Counted from the stretch's first letter, positions 9,807 through 18,898 are shown. The stretch: 64,000 nt of DNA from Zobellella iuensis (GCF_016746085.1 NZ_JAERTZ010000018.1:248001-312000), one strand, 5' to 3'. Translations and numbers: made by a program. The notes: generated by a model from the sequence alone, not told the origin.

Positions 9807-11912
9807 ATGCTGCCGTTTTTTGCTACCTGCCCCAAGGGCCTGGAATCCTTACTCACCGACGAACTGCACAGCCTGGGAGCCGCCGAGCTTCAGGAAACCG
9901 TGGCCGGCGTAGCCTTCAAGGGCGAACTGGCCACCGCCTACCGTGCCTGTATGTGGTCCCGGCTCGCCTCACGCATCATGCTGCAGCTGGCCGATTTCAC
10001 CATGCGCGACGACATGGACCTCTACCTGGGGGCGGCCAACATCGAGTGGGAGCAGCATATTCAGCCGGGCCAGACCTTTGCGGTGGATTTCTCCGGCGGC
10101 AACAATGCCATCACCAATACCCAATACGGTGCGCTCAAGATCAAGGACGCCATCGTCGACCGGCTTACCAAGCGCCGGGGCGAACGACCGAGCGTCGATA
10201 AGCGGGCACCGGATATCCGCATTCTGGCCCACCTCAAGCGCAACCAGCTCAGCATCACCCTGGACCTGTCCGGCCCGGCGCTGCACCAGCGCGGCTATCG
10301 CCAGCAGGCGGGGGAGGCGCCGCTCAAGGAAAACCTGGCCGCCGCCATACTGCTGCGCAGTGGCTGGGATAAGAGCTCCCCGCTGGTCGATCCCATGTGC
10401 GGCTCCGGCACGCTGTTAATAGAAGCGGCGTTGATGGCCGCCGATCAGGCGCCGGGCTTGCTGCGGCCGCGCTTTGGCTTTATGGCCTGGTCCGGCCACG
10501 ACGATGCCCTGTGGCAGCAGGTCAAGGCCGAAGCCACGGTGCGCGCGACCCGGGGCCTGAAGCAGGCGGTACCACACTTATATGGCTTCGATCAGGATCA
10601 GCGGGTGCTGGGCTTCGCCCGTGACAACGCCGAGGCGGCCGGGGTCGGACCGCTCGTCCACTTCGGGCAGGGCAGCGTCGAGACACTGACCAACCCCGCC
10701 GAACAGCCGGGCTGGCTGATCTCCAACCCGCCTTACGGTGAACGCCTGAGCGAGTTTCCCTCCTTGTTAGGCTTGCATCAGCACCTGGGTGACAAACTGC
10801 GCGACCAGTTCAAGGGCTGGCAGGTGAGCCTGATCTCCAGCTCACCCGAGTTGCTGAGCTGCCTGCGGCTGCGGCATGAGAAAACCTACAAGCTGTTCAA
10901 CGGCGCCCTGGCCTGTGAACTGCGCAACTACCGCATCGCCGAGGATGCCAGGGCCGCCCGCCCGGTGGCGGAAGACTTCGCCAACCGCCTGAGCAAGAAC
11001 CTCAAGGCGCTGGAAAAATGGGCCAGAAGCGAACAGCTCGACTGCTACCGGCTCTACGATGCCGACCTGCCCGAGTACAACGCCGCCATCGACCGCTACC
11101 GGGATCACCTGGTGATCCAGGAATATGCCGCCCCCAAGACCATTCCCGAACACAAGGCCCGTGCCCGCTTTTTCGATCTGGTGCAGGCCACCATGGCGGT
11201 GACCGGGGTGCCCGGCGGCAAGGTGGTGTTGAAGGTCCGCTCGCGCCAGCAGGGCAAGGAACAGTACGAAAAGCTGGACCGACGCGAACAATGGATGGAG
11301 GTGCAGGAGCATAACGCCCGCTTGCTGGTGAATCTGTACGATTATCTGGATACCGGACTGTTCCTGGATCACAGGCCCATCCGCAAGCGGCTGGGGGAGC
11401 TGGCCCGGGGCAAGGACTTTCTCAACCTGTTCGCCTATACCGGTACCGCCACCGTGCACGCCGGCCTGGGCGGCGCCAAATCCACCACCACGGTAGACAT
11501 GTCCAGAACCTATCTGGCCTGGGCCGAACGCAATATGCAGCTCAATGGCCTGCGCGGGCGGGCGCACCAGTTCGTCCAGGCCGACTGCCTGAGCTGGTTG
11601 AGTCAACCTGGAACCGATTACGATCTGATCTTCGTCGATCCGCCGACGTTCTCCAATTCAAAGCGGATGGAGGACAGCTTCGACGTACAGCGCGATCATA
11701 TCGAGTTGCTGCACCTGCTGAGCAAGCGGCTGCGCCCCGATGGTCTGCTGATCTTCTCCAACAACAAGCGCAATTTCAAAATGGATCTGGATGCCCTGGC
11801 CGAGCTGGGCCTGAGTGCCACCAACATCAGCAAGGCCAGCCTGCCCAAGGACTTCGCCCGCAACCCGCAGATCCACAACTGCTGGGAAATCCGCTGGAGT
11901 CCGCAAGCATGA
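9807..11912 (+). CDS. rlmL: Bifunctional 23S rRNA methyltransferase RlmKL (m2G2445 / m7G2069)
   Basis: 701 aa, against 702 in E. coli RlmL/RlmK. The N-terminal THUMP domain binds rRNA. The first Rossmann methyltransferase carries the NPPYGERL motif near residue 307 (N2 methylation of G2445). A second methyltransferase begins near residue 530 (LNLFAYTGTATVHA) with DPPTFSNSKRM near 609 (m7G2069). Both modify the ribosome's peptidyl-transferase region. The start MLPFFATCPKGLESLL aligns with the E. coli N-terminus and lies downstream of the promoter at 9771. The stop overlaps the next start (ATGA), so it heads an rlmL-thioredoxin-fold-uup operon. Confidence 0.95.
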   Translation: MLPFFATCPKGLESLLTDELHSLGAAELQETVAGVAFKGELATAYRACMWSRLASRIMLQLADFTMRDDMDLYLGAANIEWEQHIQPGQTFAVDFSGGNNAITNTQYGALKIKDAIVDRLTKRRGERPSVDKRAPDIRILAHLKRNQLSITLDLSGPALHQRGYRQQAGEAPLKENLAAAILLRSGWDKSSPLVDPMCGSGTLLIEAALMAADQAPGLLRPRFGFMAWSGHDDALWQQVKAEATVRATRGLKQAVPHLYGFDQDQRVLGFARDNAEAAGVGPLVHFGQGSVETLTNPAEQPGWLISNPPYGERLSEFPSLLGLHQHLGDKLRDQFKGWQVSLISSSPELLSCLRLRHEKTYKLFNGALACELRNYRIAEDARAARPVAEDFANRLSKNLKALEKWARSEQLDCYRLYDADLPEYNAAIDRYRDHLVIQEYAAPKTIPEHKARARFFDLVQATMAVTGVPGGKVVLKVRSRQQGKEQYEKLDRREQWMEVQEHNARLLVNLYDYLDTGLFLDHRPIRKRLGELARGKDFLNLFAYTGTATVHAGLGGAKSTTTVDMSRTYLAWAERNMQLNGLRGRAHQFVQADCLSWLSQPGTDYDLIFVDPPTFSNSKRMEDSFDVQRDHIELLHLLSKRLRPDGLLIFSNNKRNFKMDLDALAELGLSATNISKASLPKDFARNPQIHNCWEIRWSPQA

Positions 11913-12139
11913 TGACGCTGTTTTCCACCGACGGCTGCCACCTGTGCGAACAGGCCTGGGCTTTGCTGGAGCAGACCGGCCTGGCCAACGGCACCGAGCA
12001 GAAAGACATCATGGACGACGAACAGTGGCTGGCGGCCTATGCGGTCCGTATTCCGGTATTGCGCCGGCAAGACGGTGCCGAGCTGGACTGGCCTTTTACC
12101 GCCACCGATATCATCGAATTTAGCCGAGTAGAATCATGA
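11909..12139 (+). CDS. Glutaredoxin-family small protein
   Basis: 76 aa with a thioredoxin/glutaredoxin-like fold start (MMTLFSTDGCHLC) and a CxxC pair at Cys10 and Cys13. A cis-Pro is likely in VRIPVLRR, the usual position opposite the redox site. It belongs to the short glutaredoxin-like family often found between rlmL and uup; the physiological partner is unknown. It overlaps rlmL by 4 bp and uup by 4 bp (ATGA at each junction), so all three are probably translated together. Confidence 0.85.
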   Translation: MMTLFSTDGCHLCEQAWALLEQTGLANGTEQKDIMDDEQWLAAYAVRIPVLRRQDGAELDWPFTATDIIEFSRVES

Positions 12140-14040
12140 GTTTGCTAACCCTGCAGAACGCCCAACTGGCGTTTGGTGATGCCCCCCTGCTGGATGGGGT
12201 GGAATTGAATATTCAGGCCGGAGAGCGGCTCTGTATCGTCGGCCGCAACGGCGCCGGCAAGTCGACCCTGATGAAGGTGATCGCGGGCGACATTCAGCTG
12301 GACGACGGCCGCCGTCAGTTGCAGCAAAGTATCAATATCGCCCGCCTGGAGCAGGATCCCCCCAAGGTCGACGACGATCAAACCGTGTTCGACTATGTAG
12401 CCGGTGGCCTGGCGGAGCTCGGCGAGCTGCTGGCCCGTTACCACCATCAGTTGGAGCGGGTCAGCCACGACAGCTCCGACAAGGCCATGAACGAACTGAT
12501 GCGGTTGCAGGAGCAGGTGGAGCACGCCAACGGCTGGCAGTTCGATACCCGTATCAACCAGAGCCTGACCCTGCTGGGCCTGAACGGTGACACCCGGCTC
12601 AACGACCTGTCCGGCGGCTGGTTGCGCAAGGTGGCCCTGGCCCGGGCGCTGGCCAACGATCCGGACATTCTGCTGCTGGACGAGCCCACCAACCACCTGG
12701 ATATCGACGCCATCGCCTGGCTGGAGAGTTTCCTGCTCGATTTTCGCGGCGCCATCGTCTTTATCAGCCACGACCGGGCCTTTATCCGCAAAATGGCCAC
12801 CCGTATCCTGGATCTGGACAGGGGTCGGCTCTCCAGCTGGCCGGGCAACTACGACGACTACCTGACCAACAAGGAAGAAGCGCTGCGGGTGGAGGCGGAG
12901 CAGAACGCCCTGTTCGACAAACGCCTGGCCCAGGAAGAAGCCTGGATCCGCCAGGGCATCAAGGCCCGCCGCACCCGTAACGAAGGCCGGGTACGGGCGC
13001 TGAAGGCACTGCGCAACGAACGCAGCCAGCGTCGGGAAAGCCTGGGCAAGGTCAGCGTCACCCTGGACGACGTGCGCCGCTCCGGCAAAATCGTGTTCGA
13101 GGCCGAACAGCTGGACTTCGCCTACGAAGGCAAGCCGCTGCTCAAGGACTTCTCCGCCCTGGTGCAGCGCGGCGACAAGATTGCCCTGGTCGGCCCCAAC
13201 GGCTGCGGCAAGAGTACCCTGATCAAGCTGCTGCTCGGCAAGCTCGAGGCTCAGCATGGCAGCCTCAAATGCGGCACCAAGCTGGACGTGGCCTACTTCG
13301 ATCAGTACCGGGAACAGCTGGATCCGGAGCGCTCGGTGATGGACAACCTGGCCGACGGCAAGCAGGAAGTGGACGTCGGCGGGCGCAGCCGCCATGTGCT
13401 GGGGTATCTGCAGGATTTCCTGTTCGAGCCCAAGCGTGCCCGTACCCCGGTGAAGGCGCTGTCCGGCGGAGAGAAAAACCGGCTGCTGCTGGCCCGCTTG
13501 TTCCTCAAGCCCAGCAACCTGCTGGTACTGGACGAACCGACCAACGATCTGGACGTGGAAACCCTGGAGCTGCTGGAAGAGCTGCTCGCCGACTATCAGG
13601 GTACTCTGCTGCTGGTCAGCCACGACCGGGACTTTATCGACAACACCGCCACCCATTGCTGGCTGTTCGAAGGTGAAGGCAAGGTCAGTGAATATGTCGG
13701 CGGTTACCAGGACATGCAGTTCCAGCGGGCGCGCCAGGCCGAGGCGGCACCGGCCAGGGAGAAGGAAGAGAAGCCCGCGGCCAAGGCGGTGAAACCTGCG
13801 GCCAAACCCGGCAAGAAGCTGTCGTACAAGCTGCAGCAGGAGCTGGAGGGACTGCCCGCCCGCCTGGAGCAGCTGGAGCAGCAGATCGCCACCCTGCAGG
13901 AAGAAATCAACGCACCGGACTTTTTCAGCCGGGCGGAAACCGAAACCCAGCTCACATTGCAGCAGTTGGCCGAGACGGAAACCGAACTGGAGCTGGCCTT
14001 CGCCCGCTGGGAAGAGCTGGAGGAAATGGCGGCCGGCTAG
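12136..14040 (+). CDS. uup: ABC-F family ATPase Uup
   Basis: 634 aa with two ABC ATPase domains and no membrane segment, the ABC-F layout. Walker A motifs are GRNGAGKS (about residue 36) and GPNGCGKS (about 353). Signature motifs are LSGGWLRK (about 158) and LSGGEKNR (about 441), each followed by LDEPTN Walker B segments. A linker of charged residues separates the domains, and the last 70 residues form a Lys/Glu-rich coiled coil, the C-terminal domain characteristic of Uup. Uup acts on ribosomes and branched DNA and lowers precise transposon excision. Start overlaps the preceding stop (ATGA). Confidence 0.94.
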   Translation: MSLLTLQNAQLAFGDAPLLDGVELNIQAGERLCIVGRNGAGKSTLMKVIAGDIQLDDGRRQLQQSINIARLEQDPPKVDDDQTVFDYVAGGLAELGELLARYHHQLERVSHDSSDKAMNELMRLQEQVEHANGWQFDTRINQSLTLLGLNGDTRLNDLSGGWLRKVALARALANDPDILLLDEPTNHLDIDAIAWLESFLLDFRGAIVFISHDRAFIRKMATRILDLDRGRLSSWPGNYDDYLTNKEEALRVEAEQNALFDKRLAQEEAWIRQGIKARRTRNEGRVRALKALRNERSQRRESLGKVSVTLDDVRRSGKIVFEAEQLDFAYEGKPLLKDFSALVQRGDKIALVGPNGCGKSTLIKLLLGKLEAQHGSLKCGTKLDVAYFDQYREQLDPERSVMDNLADGKQEVDVGGRSRHVLGYLQDFLFEPKRARTPVKALSGGEKNRLLLARLFLKPSNLLVLDEPTNDLDVETLELLEELLADYQGTLLLVSHDRDFIDNTATHCWLFEGEGKVSEYVGGYQDMQFQRARQAEAAPAREKEEKPAAKAVKPAAKPGKKLSYKLQQELEGLPARLEQLEQQIATLQEEINAPDFFSRAETETQLTLQQLAETETELELAFARWEELEEMAAG

Positions 14041-14243
14041 GCCGCCTGGTTTGAAGCGGTCCCCACCGAGGCGCCATGCCCTTGGTTTTGGCATTGAGTC
14101 AGCGGGGGCCGCAATGCCATCCATCGGTAACGAGGCCATGCCTGAAGTGAGCCACCTCACATTTCCGGCTTTTGCCCTTTCATCAAAACTTCATAAATAT
14201 CAGTCGCTAATCCGCTAATCTGGGCTATGCTCAAAAATTACTC
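14041..14243. other. Structured intergenic region between uup and rmf
   Basis: No gene was recognised. It contains a perfect 8-bp inverted repeat TGGCATTG (14089-14096) / CAATGCCA (14112-14119) with a 15-nt loop, then GTGAG-CCAC-CTCAC (14147-14160). Neither is followed by a T-run, so they are not classical terminators. They could be a processed 3' UTR or a small RNA; nothing proves this. Confidence 0.3.
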
Positions 14244-14272
14244 TTGATCTTGCCTCTCCGCTCAACTATTCA
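14244..14272 (+). promoter_or_regulatory. Promoter of rmf
   Basis: -35 TTGATC (14244-14249) and -10 TATTCA (14267-14272) are separated by 17 bp. The discriminator is G/C-rich (TAGGGGGCGG). Predicted transcription start is around 14279, so the mRNA would begin at or just before a CGGTGG/CCACCG hairpin (14280-14299). Confidence 0.55.
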
Positions 14273-14333
14273 TAGGGGGCGGTGGTTGCAACGCCACCGT
14301 GCACTTTTTGTTGATTAAATGAGGGTTATACCT

Positions 14334-14510
14334 ATGAAGAGACAAAAACGTGACCGTTTGGAAAGAGCGCGTACCCGCGGTTACCAAGCTGGAGTCAGTG
14401 GTCGTTCTAAAGAGCAGTGCCCCTACAACGATTTCGATGCCAAAGGTTATTGGCTGGGGGGCTGGCGAGACGCAATGGAAGACAAAGGCTCTGGCCTCTT
14501 CATGAAGTAA
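14334..14510 (+). CDS. rmf: Ribosome modulation factor
   Basis: 58 aa. It starts MKRQKRDRLERA and contains GYQAGVSGRSKEQCPY and WLGGWRDAM, nearly matching E. coli RMF (55 aa). RMF binds the 30S subunit in stationary phase and converts 70S ribosomes to inactive 100S dimers. GAGGG at 14321-14325 is 8 nt from the ATG; an in-frame upstream ATG at 14319 lacks homology. It is a single-gene unit with its own promoter and hairpin leader, and converges on fabA across a shared terminator. Confidence 0.95.
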   Translation: MKRQKRDRLERARTRGYQAGVSGRSKEQCPYNDFDAKGYWLGGWRDAMEDKGSGLFMK

Positions 14511-14532
14511 ACAGTGTTCACCTTCAACAAAA

Positions 14533-14555
14533 AAGGCCCCGATCTTCGGGGCCTT
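14533..14555. terminator. Bidirectional terminator between rmf and fabA
   Basis: AAGGCCCCGA pairs with CGGGGCCTT around a TCTT loop. On the minus strand it is followed by TTTTTTG, a strong terminator for fabA; on the plus strand the T-run is short, so it is weaker for rmf. Confidence 0.8.
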
Positions 14556-14573
14556 AACGTATCCGTTGTTGGT

Positions 14574-15104
14574 TCAGAAGCTGGAGGTATCGGTGAAAAG
14601 ACCGACCTTCAGATCCTTGGCTTCGTAGATCACGCGGCCGTCCACTTCCACGATGCCGTCGGCGATGCCCATGATCAGCTTGCGCCAGATCACCCGCTTC
14701 ATGGTGATCTTGTAGGTCACTTTCTTGGCGGTGGGCAGGATCTGGCCGGTGAACTTCACTTCACCCACGCCCAGGGCACGACCCTTGCCGGGGCCGCCTT
14801 TCCAGCCCAGGAAGAAACCGACCAGCTGCCACATGGCGTCCAGGCCCAGGCAGCCGGGCATCACGGGATCGCCGGGGAAGTGGCAGTCGAAGAACCACAG
14901 GTCGGGGGTGATATCCAGCTCGGCCAGGATCTCGCCCTTGCCGTGTTCACCGCCTTCGTCGCTGATGTGGGCGATACGGTCCATCATCAGCATGTTGGGG
15001 GCGGGCAGCTGGCTGTTGCCCGGGCCGAACAGTTCACCACGGCTACAGGCCAGCAGTTCGTCTTTGGTAAAGGCGTGCTTGCCCAGTTCTTTCTGTGAAG
15101 GCAT
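14574..15104 (-). CDS. fabA: 3-hydroxydecanoyl-ACP dehydratase/isomerase
   Basis: 176 aa (E. coli 172). It dehydrates beta-hydroxyacyl-ACP and isomerises trans-2- to cis-3-decenoyl-ACP, the branch point to unsaturated fatty acids. The hot-dog active site is intact: His75 in FDCHFPGDP and Asp89 in CLGLDAMWQ. Start chosen at MPSQKELG because AGGAAGAG lies just upstream; a longer in-frame start at 15134 has no homologous extension. A FabR-like palindrome overlaps the predicted promoter at 15142-15181, consistent with unsaturated-fatty-acid control. Confidence 0.95.
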   Translation of the reverse strand: MPSQKELGKHAFTKDELLACSRGELFGPGNSQLPAPNMLMMDRIAHISDEGGEHGKGEILAELDITPDLWFFDCHFPGDPVMPGCLGLDAMWQLVGFFLGWKGGPGKGRALGVGEVKFTGQILPTAKKVTYKITMKRVIWRKLIMGIADGIVEVDGRVIYEAKDLKVGLFTDTSSF

Positions 15105-15141
15105 CTCACTCTTCCTGATTCGAGCAGACCACAATGGCCTA

Positions 15142-15181
15142 GTTATAAAATTGGCGTCACTTTAGCGAACAGTTGTTAGCC
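15142..15181 (-). promoter_or_regulatory. fabA promoter with FabR-like operator
   Basis: On the minus strand a -10 TATAAC (15142-15147) follows a -35 TTCGCT (15164-15169) by 16 bp. Overlapping the -35 is the 18-bp near-palindrome AGCGAACAGTTGTTAGCC (15164-15181), which matches 13 of 18 positions of the E. coli FabR site as I recall it. FabR is known to repress fabA in enterobacteria; its use here is inferred. Confidence 0.45.
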
Positions 15182-15196
15182 AGACAAGTCCGATCT

Positions 15197-17167
15197 CTAA
15201 TTCCGGCGGAACAAACGCCGCAAAAATCCGCTTTCCACGCTATGGCCGTTGAGTTCGTCCAGCCGTTCACGGATACGGCCGAACAGGGTCTCGGGCCTGT
15301 CCACGTCGCCCGCCGGACAGCCGGTGAGCAGCTCTATGGCCTGCTCGACATGGGCCACCGGGTAGATATGGAAACGGCCGGCGGCGATGGCGGCACAGAC
15401 TTCGTCGGACAGGTTGAGCTGCAGCCGGTTGCTGGCCGGGATCAGCACGCCCTGCTCGCCGCTGAGCCCCTGGATCTGGCACAGCCGGAAAAAGCCCTCG
15501 ATCTTCTCGTTGACGCCGCCCACCGGCTGTACGTTGCCGAACTGGTCCACCGCGCCGGTAATGGCGAAATGCTGGTAAATCGGCTCCCGGGCCAGGGCCG
15601 AGAGCAGGGCGCACAGCCCGGCGAGGGAGGCGCTGTCGCCGTCGATTTCATGGTAGGACTGTTCGAACACCAGGTTGGCGGAAAGCGGGGAGGGATGTTC
15701 GGCGCCAAACAGGTTGGCCAGGTAGCCATGGATGATCATCATCGCCTTGGCATGGATATGGCCGGCCAGCTCCGCCTTGCGCTCGATGTCGGCGATGTCG
15801 CCGTCGCCCAGGTGCACGGTGGCGGTGAGCCGCACCGGCTCGCCGAAGTCGTAGGGGTGGCCCACTATCTGGATCACCGACAAGCCGTTGATCTGGCCGA
15901 TTTCCCGGCCCTGGGTCTGCAACAGGAACTGGCCGTCGCGCACCCCCAGATCCGAATGCTCCACCAGGAAGCTCAGCCGATAGTCCTGCTCCTGCTGGGC
16001 CAGCACCATATGGGCTTCGGTAATCAGTTCACTCTGCTCGCGCTTGGCGATCACATCGGCCAGCTGCATCAGGGCGAGCAGCTGGGCTTCCACCAGCGAC
16101 AGCCGGTGCTGGTGTTCGGTGAGTCGGCTGCCGTAGCGGCACAGGCGCAGCATGGCGCCCCCGTCCATGTCCCGCAGCTCGTGCTTGCGGCGCAGGTGGG
16201 CCAGGAAGCCGATATAGGAGGGCAGATCCTGCTGGGCATCCCATTCCGGGATGATGTCGGCTCGCAGGAAGGCGAGGGTATCCAGCTCCCGGTCCAGCAT
16301 ATAGAGTTCGGCCACGGCCATGCGATCCCCCACCAGGATCAGGTGGATGTCCAGGGGCGGTGGCTCGGGCTGGAAGTAGAAGGCCGCCATTTCCGCCGGC
16401 CGGCTCCATTCCACCCGGCGGGTGACCAGGGCATTCTTGAGGCGGAACCAGAGGTTGGGCTGATCCAGCAGCTCTTCGATCGGCACTATCAGGTAACCGC
16501 CGTTGGCCTGGTGGATAAGGCCCGGCTCCAGCAGGTGATGGTGGCTGAACACCGAGCCCTGCTCGGTCTGGAAGTGGATGGCGCCGAACAGCTGCTCGGG
16601 GCTGAACTGGCGGGCATAGACGATGGGAATGGTGCTGTCGTGGCGGTGCACCATCAGGTTGATAAGAATGGGATGGCTGAAGCCTTCGCCGGCGGCCACA
16701 TGCTGGGACAGCAGCGACAGGTAATCGGCAATTTTTTCGTCCTGGCCCTGCTTTCTCAGGATCCGTTCGACGATATGCTCCGCTTCCAGGTGGCGGGAAG
16801 ACAGCTCCAGCAACTGGCCGACCAGTTCGCAGAACTCGATGCCGGTGCCGGCCTTGAGCCGGAGCCAGATCGGTTTTTGCGGGTGGTGCAGGTTTTCCGC
16901 GTAGCAGAGGTCGAACAGATCCGCATGATTGGCATGTTTTCTGACCAGATCCTGCACCAGCTCTTCGTAATCCACCCCGGGGAAGCCGTTCAGCAGCAGC
17001 ACAGGGTTGGCGGCGTTCAGCCCCGACAGGGTGGCGAAGGCGGAATCGGCCCGGGCTTGCAGCGCGCTGAACGGCAGGGGAGTGGCGGCATTCAGGGTAG
17101 TGAGCTCAGGCAGGGCGAAAGCAGGATTCAGTTCGGCAGGACTCAGTGGTTGCACTCGAAAACTCAT
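15197..17167 (-). CDS. ycbZ: Lon-family ATP-dependent-type protease (YcbZ/LonH-like)
   Basis: 656 aa. The C-terminal Lon proteolytic domain has the Ser-Lys dyad: Ser512 in DGDSAS and Lys555 in GVNEKIEGF, 43 residues apart as in Lon. The N-terminal half resembles the AAA-derived region of YcbZ-type proteins and lacks an obvious intact Walker A motif, so true ATP dependence is uncertain. Start is placed at MSFRVQPLSP (17167); an in-frame extension to 17260 is unsupported. The fabA-lon-like pairing is conserved in gammaproteobacteria. Its natural substrates are not known from sequence. Confidence 0.88.
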   Translation of the reverse strand: MSFRVQPLSPAELNPAFALPELTTLNAATPLPFSALQARADSAFATLSGLNAANPVLLLNGFPGVDYEELVQDLVRKHANHADLFDLCYAENLHHPQKPIWLRLKAGTGIEFCELVGQLLELSSRHLEAEHIVERILRKQGQDEKIADYLSLLSQHVAAGEGFSHPILINLMVHRHDSTIPIVYARQFSPEQLFGAIHFQTEQGSVFSHHHLLEPGLIHQANGGYLIVPIEELLDQPNLWFRLKNALVTRRVEWSRPAEMAAFYFQPEPPPLDIHLILVGDRMAVAELYMLDRELDTLAFLRADIIPEWDAQQDLPSYIGFLAHLRRKHELRDMDGGAMLRLCRYGSRLTEHQHRLSLVEAQLLALMQLADVIAKREQSELITEAHMVLAQQEQDYRLSFLVEHSDLGVRDGQFLLQTQGREIGQINGLSVIQIVGHPYDFGEPVRLTATVHLGDGDIADIERKAELAGHIHAKAMMIIHGYLANLFGAEHPSPLSANLVFEQSYHEIDGDSASLAGLCALLSALAREPIYQHFAITGAVDQFGNVQPVGGVNEKIEGFFRLCQIQGLSGEQGVLIPASNRLQLNLSDEVCAAIAAGRFHIYPVAHVEQAIELLTGCPAGDVDRPETLFGRIRERLDELNGHSVESGFLRRLFRRN

Positions 17168-17323
17168 CAACTTAGGTAAATTGCAGCCAGTATACTTGAG
17201 CCGGCCGGCAGGTCGAGCCTCTGTGTAAAAATCTGTGCCGGCTTGTCGCGCAATCGTCATGCGCCGGTCACCGCCCTGTCATCCCGGCCCGCGACCATGG
17301 GAGCCGAGCAGGGAGGAGAGCCC

Positions 17324-17833
17324 ATGGTACTGGATGTATTGACCCGCCTCGATCACCGGCTGTTTCGCCGGACCCAGGCCAGCCGCTACTGGCAGCAACG
17401 GGCCTGGCTGGCCCGCTGGATTTCCCGCACCGGCGACGGCCCGCCCTATGTGCTGCTGGGGCTGTTCTTCTGGCTGAGCCGGGAGGCCCCCTTGCAGGCC
17501 TATGTGCTGGATCTGTTGCTGGCCTTCGCCCTGGAGCTGCCGCTCTACCTCAGCCTGAAAAACGGCTGCCGGCGGCGCCGGCCGGCGCTGGCCCTGCCGG
17601 GCGCCCGGGCCTATATCGATCCCTCCGACCGCTTCAGCCTGCCGTCGGGCCATACCGCCGCCGCCATGCTGGTGGCCAGCCTGAGCCTGCTGCATTTCGG
17701 CGCCGCCGCCTGGCCAGTGCTGCCCTGGGCGCTGCTGGTGGGCTGGTCCCGGGTCTGGCTGGGGGTGCATTTTCCCTCCGACATCCTCGCCGGCCTGCTG
17801 CTGGGCGGCCTGGTCGCGCTGTTGATTTTTTAG
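17324..17833 (+). CDS. PAP2-superfamily membrane phosphatase
   Basis: 169 aa, several hydrophobic helices. The three phosphatase motifs are present: KNGCRRRRP (KX6RP), PSGHTAA, and SRVWLGVHFPSD (SRX5HX3D). Such enzymes dephosphorylate lipid phosphates (phosphatidic acid, undecaprenyl pyrophosphate or lipid A-type substrates) in the inner membrane. Start is the ATG at 17324 after GGGAGGAGAG; a GTG further upstream would add 27 hydrophilic residues before the conserved part. It is followed 12 bp later by a glycosyltransferase, suggesting a joint lipid or envelope role. Confidence 0.88.
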   Translation: MVLDVLTRLDHRLFRRTQASRYWQQRAWLARWISRTGDGPPYVLLGLFFWLSREAPLQAYVLDLLLAFALELPLYLSLKNGCRRRRPALALPGARAYIDPSDRFSLPSGHTAAAMLVASLSLLHFGAAAWPVLPWALLVGWSRVWLGVHFPSDILAGLLLGGLVALLIF

Positions 17834-17845
17834 GCAAGGAGTCCG

Positions 17846-18898
17846 ATGCGCATTCTTTACGGAGTACAGGGTACCGGCAACGGCCATATCACCCGGGCCA
17901 GGGCCCTGGGCGCGGCGCTACGCCGGCGCGGGCTGGCGGTGGACTTTCTGTTCAGCGGCCGCCCGCCGGAAGACTATTTCGACATGGCGGAATTCGGCGA
18001 CTACCAGAGCCGCACCGGAGTCACCTTTGTGACCCGAGGGGGATGCATAGCTCCCCTGGCCAGCCTGGGCCGCTGCCGGCCGCTGCAACTGCTGGGGGAC
18101 ATCCGCGCGTTGCCAGTGCGGGACTACGATCTGGTGCTGACCGACTTCGAGCCGGCCACCGCCTGGGCCGCCCGGCGGGCGGGGGTGCCCTGTGTGGGCA
18201 TCAGCCACCAGGCTGCCTTTCTGAGCGATATCCCCAGGCAGGGGGAGAACTGGCTGAACCGCCAGCTTGTCCGCCATTTCGCGCCCGCCGGCTGCCAGCT
18301 GGGCCTGCACTGGCACCATTTCGGACAAAAGGTGCTGCCGCCGTTGATGGAGCCGGCCCCGCCCGCCACCGCCATCCGGCCCGACAAGGTGCTGGTATAC
18401 CTGCCGTTCGAGGAACAGGGCGATATCGCGGCCCTGCTCGGGGGCTTTCCCCATGTCCAGTTTTACTGCTATCACCCCAAGGCCGAGCCGCGGGAGCAGG
18501 GGCATCTGCACTGGCGCGCACCGTCACGCCAGGGATTCCGGCGGGATCTGGCCGAGGCCGCCGGCGTTATCGCCAACAGCGGCTTCGAACTGCCGTCGGA
18601 GGCGCTGAGCCTGGGCAAGAAACTGCTGGTCAAACCGGTCGGGGGCCAGTTTGAACAGTTGTCCAATGCCCTGGCCCTGGCGCGACTGAACCTGGGGAGC
18701 GTGATGGCGCGGCTGGACAACAGCGCCGTGGCCGCCTGGCTGGCCCGGCCCGATGCCGAGCCGGTGCATTATCCGGAGGTGGCGGAGCAGCTGGTGGACT
18801 GGCTGCTGGCCGGCGACCGGCGGGATCCCGCGCCCCTGTGCGAGAGTCTCTGGCGGCAGGTGCGCTTTCCTTCTTACTGTACCCTGCCCGGGAATTAA
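17846..18898 (+). CDS. MJ1255/VC2487-family glycosyltransferase
   Basis: 350 aa. The N-terminal GT-B nucleotide-sugar fold is recognisable from MRILYGVQGTGNGHITRA, with a second domain containing NSGFELPSEALSLGKKLL and GGQFEQLSNA, the usual donor-binding region. It fits the MJ1255/VC2487 family of uncharacterised GT28-like transferases. The acceptor is unknown. The PAP2 phosphatase gene lies immediately upstream in the same direction (12 bp gap), so a glycolipid pathway is a reasonable inference. Its TAA overlaps the stop of the convergent gene (shared TTAA at 18895-18898). Confidence 0.85.
   Translation: MRILYGVQGTGNGHITRARALGAALRRRGLAVDFLFSGRPPEDYFDMAEFGDYQSRTGVTFVTRGGCIAPLASLGRCRPLQLLGDIRALPVRDYDLVLTDFEPATAWAARRAGVPCVGISHQAAFLSDIPRQGENWLNRQLVRHFAPAGCQLGLHWHHFGQKVLPPLMEPAPPATAIRPDKVLVYLPFEEQGDIAALLGGFPHVQFYCYHPKAEPREQGHLHWRAPSRQGFRRDLAEAAGVIANSGFELPSEALSLGKKLLVKPVGGQFEQLSNALALARLNLGSVMARLDNSAVAAWLARPDAEPVHYPEVAEQLVDWLLAGDRRDPAPLCESLWRQVRFPSYCTLPGN

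Noticed and set aside
15173-17179. 668-codon plus-strand frame opposite the Lon-like protease
   Set aside because: The minus-strand frame has the Ser-Lys dyad and homology; the plus frame has none.
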